A stretch of 6,259 bases of DNA from Fodinibacter sp038330415 (lineage in GTDB: Bacteria; Actinomycetota; Actinomycetes; Actinomycetales; Dermatophilaceae), in NCBI GenBank assembly GCA_038330415.1, contig JBBQNZ010000197.1, forward strand, positions 1 to 6,259, written 5' to 3'. Numbering within the stretch: the first letter of the stretch is position 1; every line of letters starts with the position of its first letter. Of the stretch, positions 1 to 5,496 are shown in pieces. The notes below the pieces were generated by a model, which was given only the letters and a program-made list of their open reading frames with translations, was not told the DNA's origin and searched no databases. The position numbers and the translations under genes were made by a program.

Positions 1-1
1 G

Positions 2-1495
2 GTGACGATCGCCGACGCTGCCCTCGTGGCCGCGGCCACGCTCAGCGACCGGTTCATCTCCGGGCGTCAGCTGCCCGACAAGGCCATCGACCTCATCGAC
101 GAGGCCGCCTCGCGGCTGCGCATGGAGATCGACTCGAGCCCCGTCGAGATCGACGAGCTGCGCCGCGCCGTCGACCGGCTGAAGATGGAGGAGTTTGCGC
201 TCGAGAACGAGACTGACGACGCCTCTCGCGAACGCCTGGCGCGGCTGCGCAAGGACCTCGCCGACCGTTCCGAGGAGCTGGCCGCGCTCAACGCCCGCTG
301 GGAGGCCGAGAAGGCCGGGCTCAACGCCGTCGGTGACCTGAAGGCCCAGATCGACGACCTGCGCGCCCAGGCTGACCGGCTCCAGCGAGACGGCGACCTC
401 GCAGGTGCGTCGAAGATCGCCTACGGCGACATCCCGACGCTGGAGAAGCAGCTCGCGGCCGCTCAGGAGAGCGAAGCCGCATCCAGCTCGGGCGACGACG
501 AGCCGATGGTCAAAGAGGAGGTCGGCAGCGATGACATCGCCGACGTCATCTCGGCCTGGACCGGCATCCCCGCCGGACGTCTGCTCGAGGGCGAGACCGA
601 GAAGCTGCTGCACATGGAGCAGCACATCGGCGCCCGCCTCAGCGGCCAGGCTGCCGCGGTTCGAGCCGTGTCGGATGCTGTTCGCCGCACCCGCGCCGGG
701 GTCAGCGACCCCGACCGCCCGACCGGGTCGTTCCTGTTCCTCGGCCCGACCGGCGTCGGCAAGACCGAGCTCGCCAAAGCCCTGGCCGACTTCCTCTTCG
801 ACGACGAGCGCGCCATGGTGCGCATCGACATGTCGGAGTACAGCGAGCGCCACTCGGTGGCGCGCCTGATCGGCGCTCCTCCCGGCTACGTCGGCTACGA
901 GGAGGGCGGCCAGCTCACCGAGGCGGTGCGGCGCCGGCCTTACTCGGTGGTGCTGCTCGACGAGGTCGAGAAGGCGCACCCCGAGACCTTCGACATCCTG
1001 CTGCAGGTGCTCGACGACGGCCGGCTCACCGACGGGCAGGGCCGAACGGTCGACTTCCGCAACGTCATCCTGGTGATGACCTCGAACCTGGGCTCGCAGT
1101 ACCTCGTCGACCCGACGCTCGACCCGCGGGCCAAGCACGAGGCGGTGATGGCTGCGGTGCGGCAGGCATTCAAGCCGGAGTTCCTCAACCGGCTCGACGA
1201 GGTCGTCGTGTTCGACCCCCTGACGACCGGCGAGCTCGCCCGCATCGTCGACCTGCAGGTGCGCACGCTGGCGACCCGGCTGCACGACCGCCGGATCAGC
1301 CTCGAGGTCACCGACACCGCGAAGGCGTGGCTCGCCGAGCAGGGCTACGACCCGGCCTACGGCGCCCGGCCGCTGCGCCGGCTGGTGCAGCGCGAGATCG
1401 GCGACCGGCTGGCCCGGGCGCTGCTGGCCGGCGACGTCCGCGACGGCGACACCGTGGTGGTCGACCGGGGCGAGGACGGCTTGCTCCTGCGCTGA
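2..1495 (+). CDS. clpB: ClpB disaggregase (Hsp100), C-terminal part; 5' end outside window
   Basis: Only the last 497 codons are present; the GTG at position 2 is an internal valine, not a start, because the reading enters in the middle of the first AAA+ domain. Visible order: end of NBD1 with its sensor-2 region (RQLPDKAIDLIDEAASRLRM, residues 22-41), the ClpB-type coiled-coil middle domain (about 42-160, rich in E/R/L heptads and longer than in ClpC), then NBD2. NBD2 has Walker A GPTGVGKT (248-255), pore loop GYVGYEE (295-301, Y296), Walker B VVLLDE (316-321), sensor-1 N362, arginine finger R397 and sensor-2 GAR (454-456). The family rescues aggregated proteins by threading them through a hexamer, working with DnaK in the cytoplasm. 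About 365 N-terminal residues should lie upstream, judged against E. coli ClpB (857 aa). The C-terminus is full length and stops at TGA. ClpC is excluded by the long middle domain. Any HspR/HAIR control would be upstream and is not visible. Confidence 0.97.
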   Translation: MTIADAALVAAATLSDRFISGRQLPDKAIDLIDEAASRLRMEIDSSPVEIDELRRAVDRLKMEEFALENETDDASRERLARLRKDLADRSEELAALNARWEAEKAGLNAVGDLKAQIDDLRAQADRLQRDGDLAGASKIAYGDIPTLEKQLAAAQESEAASSSGDDEPMVKEEVGSDDIADVISAWTGIPAGRLLEGETEKLLHMEQHIGARLSGQAAAVRAVSDAVRRTRAGVSDPDRPTGSFLFLGPTGVGKTELAKALADFLFDDERAMVRIDMSEYSERHSVARLIGAPPGYVGYEEGGQLTEAVRRRPYSVVLLDEVEKAHPETFDILLQVLDDGRLTDGQGRTVDFRNVILVMTSNLGSQYLVDPTLDPRAKHEAVMAAVRQAFKPEFLNRLDEVVVFDPLTTGELARIVDLQVRTLATRLHDRRISLEVTDTAKAWLAEQGYDPAYGARPLRRLVQREIGDRLARALLAGDVRDGDTVVVDRGEDGLLLR

Positions 1496-1501
1496 GCTGC
1501 G

Positions 1502-1648
1502 CACCTGGGGCAACTTCGACCCATTGGTCGATCTTGTCCCGGGGCTGAGCCGGACACCCGGGGCAACTTTGACCCATTGGTCGATCTTGTCCCGGGGCTG
1601 AGCCGGACACCTGGGGCAAGTTTGACCTATTGGTCGATCTTGTCCCGG
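1502..1648. repeat. 53-bp tandem repeat, 2 full copies plus one 41-bp partial copy
   Basis: Copies lie at 1502-1554, 1555-1607 and 1608-1648, starting six bases after the clpB stop. Copies 1 and 2 differ at 2 of 53 positions (unit positions 5 and 16). The partial copy 3 differs from copy 1 at 3 of 41 (positions 13, 16, 21). Unit positions 22-41 are identical in all three, so every change lies in the left half. The period is not a multiple of three and the copies carry the reading frame into different phases, so the array is unlikely to be coding. Each copy holds an inner palindrome GACC-NATT-GGTC (1518-1529, 1571-1582, 1624-1635); in copy 1 it extends to a perfect six-base arm, TCGACC/GGTCGA (1516-1531). 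In size and intergenic position it resembles mycobacterial MIRU-type minisatellites, but that is only an analogy; I do not recognise the family. Confidence 0.95.
1507..1646. terminator. Three imperfect hairpins after clpB; possible terminator
   Basis: Each repeat copy folds as a 15-base arm, a four-base loop (CATT, CATT, TATT) and a 15-base arm: 1507-1540, 1560-1593 and 1613-1646. Copy 1 has 12 Watson-Crick pairs, one G-U and two mismatches. Copy 2 has 11, two G-U and two mismatches. Copy 3 has 12, two G-U and one mismatch, since a C-to-G change at 1620 restores a pair. The hairpins begin 12 bases after the clpB stop and precede the next promoter candidate, so stopping clpB transcription is a reasonable role. 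No U-run follows any stem, so a classical intrinsic terminator is not shown. They could equally be protein-binding sites or a dispersed repeat without function here. Confidence 0.35.
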
Positions 1649-1672
1649 CCGTGTCGCTGCGGTGGGTGCGGT

Positions 1673-1678
1673 TACTGT
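1673..1678 (+). promoter_or_regulatory. Candidate -10 box for a leaderless lipoprotein transcript
   Basis: TACTGT fits the actinobacterial -10 pattern TANNNT. It ends exactly 7 bases before the ATG at 1686, which places the expected transcription start on or next to the A of the ATG. No AGGAG-like sequence lies between, as expected for a leaderless mRNA. No convincing -35 hexamer is seen 16-19 bases upstream. A TTGACC inside repeat copy 3 (1622-1627) is too far away to pair with this box. Confidence 0.45.
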
Positions 1679-1685
1679 TGCCGCC

Positions 1686-2417
1686 ATGCGCCGACGCCCC
1701 ACCCCAGCCCTGCGCGGCCGCCGACGCGTGCACGCCGTCGCGGGTTCGCTCGCTGTCGGCGTGGTGCTCGCCCTTGCTGGCTGCTCGGGTGACGCGCCCG
1801 AGGCTCCGGCGCAGAGCCCGACCGAGCAGTTGACGGCCGCGAAGCAGGCCTTCGACGCCGCGAAGACCGTGCAGCTCGACCTGTCCAGCCGCGACGTGCC
1901 GCTCCGCGAGAACGGCGTCACCGCCGCCAAGGGCGCCGGGGTCATCGACGTCACCGAGCCGAAGTTCCAGGGCACGATCACCGGCACCATCAAGGGGCTG
2001 GCCGGCACCATCGACGTCATCGCGTTCGGCGAGACGGCCTACCTGAAGTTCTTCACGCCGGACTACAAGAAGACCGACCTGAACACCCTGAACGCCCCGA
2101 ACCCGGCGATGTTCTTCGACCCTTCAACCGGCATCTCCGCCCTGCTGCCGAAGACCGCCGACCCGAAGGCCGACGGCCAGACCCGGTCCGGCCAGGAGGT
2201 GCTGACCAAGATCAGCGGCACCCTGCCCGGCTCGACCGTCGAGGACCTGTTCCACCTCGGCGACGGCACCGGCACCTTCGCCGTGAGCTACGGCATCACC
2301 GACTCCGACCAGCTGCGTACCGCGACCCTGAAGGGGCCGTTCTTCCCCGCGGTCGAGGCGACCTACGTGCTGGTGCTCACCGACTACGGGGCACCCGTTG
2401 AGATCACCCGCCCCTAG
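1686..2417 (+). CDS. lprG: LprG-type lipoprotein (LppX_LprAFG family), lipid carrier
   Basis: The predicted 243-aa precursor has a basic N-region (RRR at 2-4 and 12-14), a hydrophobic stretch (15-31) and the lipobox LAGC, so C33 should be lipidated and anchor a mature protein of about 211 residues to the outer face of the membrane. The rest is rich in beta-strand-like segments. Features shared with M. tuberculosis LprG (recalled, not aligned) are DPSTGISALL (145-154, LprG NPDTGLANVL), ISG (177-179) and the closing YGAPVEITRP (234-243, LprG WGEKVQVTKP). The family folds into a half-barrel with a hydrophobic pocket that carries triacylated lipids and glycolipids between membrane and envelope. 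The next gene, overlapping by 20 bp, encodes its known partner type, which strengthens the call. ATG 1686 is preferred over GTG 1662 (eight more residues) because it follows a TANNNT box at leaderless spacing and gives a normal signal peptide. Tat export is possible from the arginines, but the motif is weak; Sec is assumed. Confidence 0.87.
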   Translation: MRRRPTPALRGRRRVHAVAGSLAVGVVLALAGCSGDAPEAPAQSPTEQLTAAKQAFDAAKTVQLDLSSRDVPLRENGVTAAKGAGVIDVTEPKFQGTITGTIKGLAGTIDVIAFGETAYLKFFTPDYKKTDLNTLNAPNPAMFFDPSTGISALLPKTADPKADGQTRSGQEVLTKISGTLPGSTVEDLFHLGDGTGTFAVSYGITDSDQLRTATLKGPFFPAVEATYVLVLTDYGAPVEITRP

Positions 2418-4053
2418 GGCGCTGCTCACGACGGCCGCGATCGCCGTCTCCCTCGCCGCCGCCGACACCTACGTCGTGGTGCTGGCCCTCACCGACATGA
2501 TGCGCGGGGTCGGGGTCACGATCGACGCGCTGCAGCGGGCGGCACCGATCATCTCCGGCTTCCTGCTCGGATACGTCGCGGTGCTGCCACTCATCGGCCG
2601 GGTCGCCGACCTCGTCGACCGGCAGCGGGTGCTGCTCGCCTGCCTGGGGGTGTTCGTCGCCGGCTCGGCCGTCACTGCCCTGGCCACCGACCTGCCGGTG
2701 CTGGTCACCGGACGCGTGGTGCAGGGCGTCGGCGGTGGAGGCCTGGTTCCGGCCACCCTGGCGATCGTCGCCCAGCTCTGGCCCGCCGATCGCCGCGGGG
2801 TGCCCCTGGGCGTGGTCGGCGCCGTGCAGGAGCTCGGCTCGGTGCTCGGGCCGGTGCTGGGCGCGCTCGTGCTGGTTGTCGCCGAGTGGCGGGCCATCTT
2901 CTGGCTCAACGCGTTCCTCGGCACCCTGCTCGCCGCGGCCGTCGTCGTGACCGGCGGGGGCAGCATCCCGCGGCCCCGTGCCCTCGTCGTCGCGCTGTCG
3001 GCGGTGGCGGCGGTCACCGGGTGGCTCACCCTGGCCGCCCCCGACGCGCTCGTCACCAGCGTCTCGCTCGGGCTGCCGTTCGTCCCCTTCGGTGAGGCAA
3101 CGTCGAGACTGGCCACCCCGATCGGCGTCGTCGCAGCGGTCTCCCTCCTCGCGGCGCTGGCCGTCGGCGGCCGGGGTGCCTGGCCGCTGCTGCGCCGCGC
3201 CGACCTGCTCGGTGCCCTGCTGCTCGGCGGTGCCCTGGGCTGTGTGGTGCTCACCTTCGCCGCCTCCGAGCCGGCCACGGAGGTCGTGGGCCCGCTCGGT
3301 GTCGCGCTGCTGCCGGCGGCACTGCTGCTCGCCGTGCTGTATGCCGTGCACCACCGCCGGGCGACCTCGCCGCTGGTGCCCCGGGGCCTGGTCCGCGGCG
3401 GGCTGGTCTGGGCCCTCGTGGTCTCGCTGCTCGTCGGGGTCGCCCTCGTGGCGGTGGTGGTCGACGTGCCGCTGCTCGCGCACATCGTCGAGGGGGCGAG
3501 CCAGACCGAGGCCGCCCTGGTGCTGGTGCGCTTCCTGCTCGCCGTGCCGGTCGGCGCGCTCGCCGGCGGATGGGCGCTGCGGCGCCTCGGCAACGGCGTC
3601 GTCGCCGCCGGCGGACTGGCTCTGACCACCGTGGGCCTGGCCGCCATGAGCACGTGGGGCCGGGGGTCGCTCGACCACCTCCCGGCCACCGTGGTGCTGG
3701 CCCTGGCCGGCCTCGGCATCGGGCTCGCGCTCGCACCGGTCAACGACGCCGCGCTGGCGGAGGCGACGAGCGACACCAGCGGCACGGCATCCGCGCTCGT
3801 CGTCGTGGCGCGGATGGTGGGAATGGTCGTGGGCATCGCGCTCCTCACCGCCATCGGGCTGCACCAGTACTACGCACTGGTCGCCACCCTGCCCGACCCC
3901 ACCGACACCGAGGCCCTCAAGGGCGCGGCCGTGGTGCAGGTGGCCTGGGTGTTCCGCGGCGCTGCCGTGGCGGCCGGCCTCGGCGCGCTCGCCGCGCTGG
4001 CCCTGGGCCTGCGCCGCCGCACCGGCGAGCACGCGACCACCTTCGGCCTGTAG
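2398..4053 (+). CDS. p55: P55 (Rv1410c)-like MFS lipid transporter with an inserted extra TM pair
   Basis: This 551-aa membrane protein has MFS motif A (GRVADLVDRQR, 67-77, D71) and antiporter motif C (ELGSVLGPVLG, 145-155). It resembles mycobacterial P55 more than generic EmrB pumps: ADTYVVV in TM1 (D23), VQELGSVLGP (E145), WRAIFWLN (164-171), VDVPLL (355-360), VRFLLAVPVGALAGGW (377-392) and VVVARMVGM (468-476, R472) all have close counterparts in the Rv1410c sequence as I recall it. P55 exports triacylglycerides and related lipids with LprG and also affects drug tolerance. I count about 16 hydrophobic segments: six N-terminal, four central and six C-terminal, against the usual 14. The surplus pair lies at about 195-260. 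The TTG start at 2398 overlaps the lipoprotein gene by 20 bp and puts D23 almost level with D22 of Rv1410c; the next in-frame ATG (2497) would remove TM1. Only a weak GGGG (2388-2391) precedes it, so translational coupling is likely. Substrate is inferred, not shown. Confidence 0.88.
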   Translation: MRSPAPRALLTTAAIAVSLAAADTYVVVLALTDMMRGVGVTIDALQRAAPIISGFLLGYVAVLPLIGRVADLVDRQRVLLACLGVFVAGSAVTALATDLPVLVTGRVVQGVGGGGLVPATLAIVAQLWPADRRGVPLGVVGAVQELGSVLGPVLGALVLVVAEWRAIFWLNAFLGTLLAAAVVVTGGGSIPRPRALVVALSAVAAVTGWLTLAAPDALVTSVSLGLPFVPFGEATSRLATPIGVVAAVSLLAALAVGGRGAWPLLRRADLLGALLLGGALGCVVLTFAASEPATEVVGPLGVALLPAALLLAVLYAVHHRRATSPLVPRGLVRGGLVWALVVSLLVGVALVAVVVDVPLLAHIVEGASQTEAALVLVRFLLAVPVGALAGGWALRRLGNGVVAAGGLALTTVGLAAMSTWGRGSLDHLPATVVLALAGLGIGLALAPVNDAALAEATSDTSGTASALVVVARMVGMVVGIALLTAIGLHQYYALVATLPDPTDTEALKGAAVVQVAWVFRGAAVAAGLGALAALALGLRRRTGEHATTFGL

Positions 4054-4062
4054 CCACGGCGG

Positions 4063-4068
4063 TAGCGT
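4063..4068 (+). promoter_or_regulatory. Candidate -10 box for a leaderless DinB-family transcript
   Basis: TAGCGT matches TANNNT and ends 7 bases before the ATG at 4076, the same spacing as the box before the lipoprotein gene. The 22-bp gap after the transporter stop holds no purine-rich ribosome-binding site, which favours a separate leaderless transcript over simple read-through. A -35 element is not evident; TTCGGC at 4042-4047 is a poor match at 15-bp spacing. Confidence 0.42.
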
Positions 4069-4075
4069 CACACGC

Positions 4076-4585
4076 ATGGCCACCACTGCTGATCTGCTCA
4101 TCGACTCGCTCGGCCGGGTCCGCGACACAGCGCACCGGGTGCTCGACGACACCCCCGACACCCTCCTGGCCACTGCGCCGGCACCCGGCACCAACACTGT
4201 CGCGTGGCTGGTCTGGCACCTCACCCGCGGGGTCGACGCCCAGGTCGCCGGCGCCTTCGGGTACGACGCGGCGTGGGAGGCCGGTGGCTGGCGCGAGCGC
4301 TTCGCCCTGCCGCTGCCGGCCGACGCCCACGGCTACGGCATGAGCTTCGACGAGGTGCTGCTCGTGCAGGCCTCCACCGAGCACCTGCGCGGCTACCTCG
4401 ATGCCGCCTTCGCCGCCGCCGAGGACGCGCTGCGCGAGGTCACCGACGCCGACCTCGACCGGGTCGTCGACGAGCACTGGGACCCGCCGGTCACCCTCGC
4501 GGTGCGGCTGGTCAGCGTCGTGAACGACTGCACCCAGCACGCCGGCCAGGCCGCCTACGCGAGCGGCATCCTCAGCCGGCGGTGA
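4076..4585 (+). CDS. DinB/DUF664-family four-helix protein, possible mycothiol-linked enzyme
   Basis: The 169-aa soluble protein has the pattern of the DinB / DUF664 / mycothiol-dependent maleylpyruvate isomerase superfamily: an N-terminal helix, then NTVAWLVWHLTRGVDAQVAG (40-59) with the conserved WHLTR, a middle helix (about 92-121) and a closing helix VVNDCTQHAGQAAY (148-161). Members bind a divalent metal, usually through histidines; here H48 and H155 are the clear candidates, with D151 in the place of the third ligand. In actinobacteria some relatives use mycothiol or bacillithiol as thiol cofactor, but many have no known reaction, so no substrate can be given. It follows the transporter gene by 22 bp on the same strand but has its own promoter candidate, so a link to lipid export is not supported. 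Its last 14 bp overlap the 3' end of the convergent hydrolase gene. Confidence 0.85.
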   Translation: MATTADLLIDSLGRVRDTAHRVLDDTPDTLLATAPAPGTNTVAWLVWHLTRGVDAQVAGAFGYDAAWEAGGWRERFALPLPADAHGYGMSFDEVLLVQASTEHLRGYLDAAFAAAEDALREVTDADLDRVVDEHWDPPVTLAVRLVSVVNDCTQHAGQAAYASGILSRR

Positions 4586-5492
4586 GCACGTCGGCGATCG
4601 CGTCGGCGACAGCGCCGGGTGCCTCGTAGGTGAGCATGTGCCCCAGCCCGGGCAGCACGGTGAGCTGCGCACCGCGGATGCCCGAGGCAAGGGCCCGAGC
4701 GTGCGTCACCGGGGTCAGCCGGTCGGCGGTGCCCACGAGCACCCGGGTGGGGACCGCCCCGAGGTGCTCGAGGGCTTCGGTCTCGTCGTGATGCTGCAGG
4801 GCCAGGAAGTAGCGCCCCAGCGTCGGCAGCGAGGTGTGCCGGATGAGCGTCACCCCGGGCACCACCGTCTCGCGGGCCGTGTCGCGGCCGTAGAGGAGCC
4901 GGGTCTGGGCCCGGGTCGACATCAGCCGTCCGGGCGCCACCCGGGGAGCGCGGGCCGAGGCCCGCATGATCGCCCGCTCGAGCGGCAGCCGCACCCGGTC
5001 CTCGCCCACCTTGGCCGACGTCGCCACGAAGACGACCCCACGCACCCGGTCGGCCAGCGCCTCCGCGTGGTCGGCGGCCCACGCCATGATCGTCATGCCA
5101 CCCATCGAGTGCCCGGCCAGCACCAGGGGCCCGGTCGGCGCGAGAGCCGTCAGCACCCGCTGCAGCACCTCGCCCAGCTCGTGCACCGTCGGGGTGCGCG
5201 ACTCGGGAGTCGACTGGCCGTGCCCGGGCTGGTCGAACGCCACGACCCGCACCCCGAACCGCGAGCGGAGCAGCTCGACGACCGGCAGCCAGCTCTCGTG
5301 GGTGAGGGTCCAGCCGTGGGCCAGCACGACGGTCACCCCGTCGGCTGCGGTGCCGGCGGCCGCCGCCGTGGCCGGCCACTCGACGACGTGCACGTCGGTG
5401 CCGGCACCGAGCCGGACCCGGTGCCGCACAGCGCCGTCCGGAAGCCGAGCAGCGCGGGAGGTGGCCCGGCGCGAGGTGGTGCGTGACGGCAT
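4572..5492 (-). CDS. Alpha/beta hydrolase, substrate unknown
   Basis: The 306-aa product has a complete alpha/beta-hydrolase core: oxyanion-hole HGW (59-61), the DQPGHGQS turn (87-94), nucleophile elbow GHSMGG (127-132, S129), acid D257 in GTADRLTP and H285 in PGLGHML. The region between the elbow and the acid (about 160-245, rich in R and L) is the likely cap that sets specificity. The family includes esterases, lipases, epoxide hydrolases and others; these motifs do not choose among them, although HGW plus GHSMGG is common in actinobacterial esterase/lipase-like members. The first 20 or so residues are basic and low in hydrophobicity, with no signal peptide, so it is probably cytoplasmic. 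It starts 4 bp after the exonuclease III stop, with AAGGA placed 8 bases before its ATG, so the two are almost certainly cotranscribed. The ATG at 5492 is chosen for that ribosome-binding site. Its 3' end runs 14 bp into the convergent DinB-family gene. Confidence 0.9.
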   Translation of the reverse strand: MPSRTTSRRATSRAARLPDGAVRHRVRLGAGTDVHVVEWPATAAAAGTAADGVTVVLAHGWTLTHESWLPVVELLRSRFGVRVVAFDQPGHGQSTPESRTPTVHELGEVLQRVLTALAPTGPLVLAGHSMGGMTIMAWAADHAEALADRVRGVVFVATSAKVGEDRVRLPLERAIMRASARAPRVAPGRLMSTRAQTRLLYGRDTARETVVPGVTLIRHTSLPTLGRYFLALQHHDETEALEHLGAVPTRVLVGTADRLTPVTHARALASGIRGAQLTVLPGLGHMLTYEAPGAVADAIADVLTAG

Positions 5493-5496
5493 CCGC

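Noticed and set aside
2..4. GTG at position 2 as the true clpB start, making a short ClpB form
   Set aside because: It falls in the middle of the first AAA+ domain. The known internal start of ClpB lies before NBD1, far upstream of this point.
1622..1627. TTGACC in repeat copy 3 as a -35 box
   Set aside because: At 17-18 bp downstream the sequence is CCCGGC, not a -10 element, and the real -10 candidate at 1673 is 45 bp away.
1502..1648. CRISPR array
   Set aside because: The copies are directly adjacent with no unique spacers, and no cas gene is present.
1662..1685. GTG at 1662 as the lipoprotein start
   Set aside because: It adds MGAVTVAA before the basic N-region, has no ribosome-binding site, and lies upstream of the likely transcription start. 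ATG 1686 gives a normal lipoprotein signal.
1308..1733. Open frames running through the repeat array (both strands)
   Set aside because: The 53-bp period shifts frame at each copy, the products are low-complexity R/G/P/A strings, and parts overlap clpB. No start with a ribosome-binding site is seen.
2398..4053. Ordinary EmrB/QacA multidrug pump
   Set aside because: Motifs A and C alone would allow it, but the P55-specific stretches (ADTYVVV, VQELGSVLGP, VVVARMVGM) and the overlapping LprG-type gene favour the lipid-export branch. Drug export as a side activity is not excluded.
2404..4224. 606-codon open frame on the minus strand opposite the transporter gene
   Set aside because: It is rich in H, Q, G and R with no domain pattern, as expected from reading the complement of a GC-rich membrane-protein gene. 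The plus strand there has clear MFS motifs.
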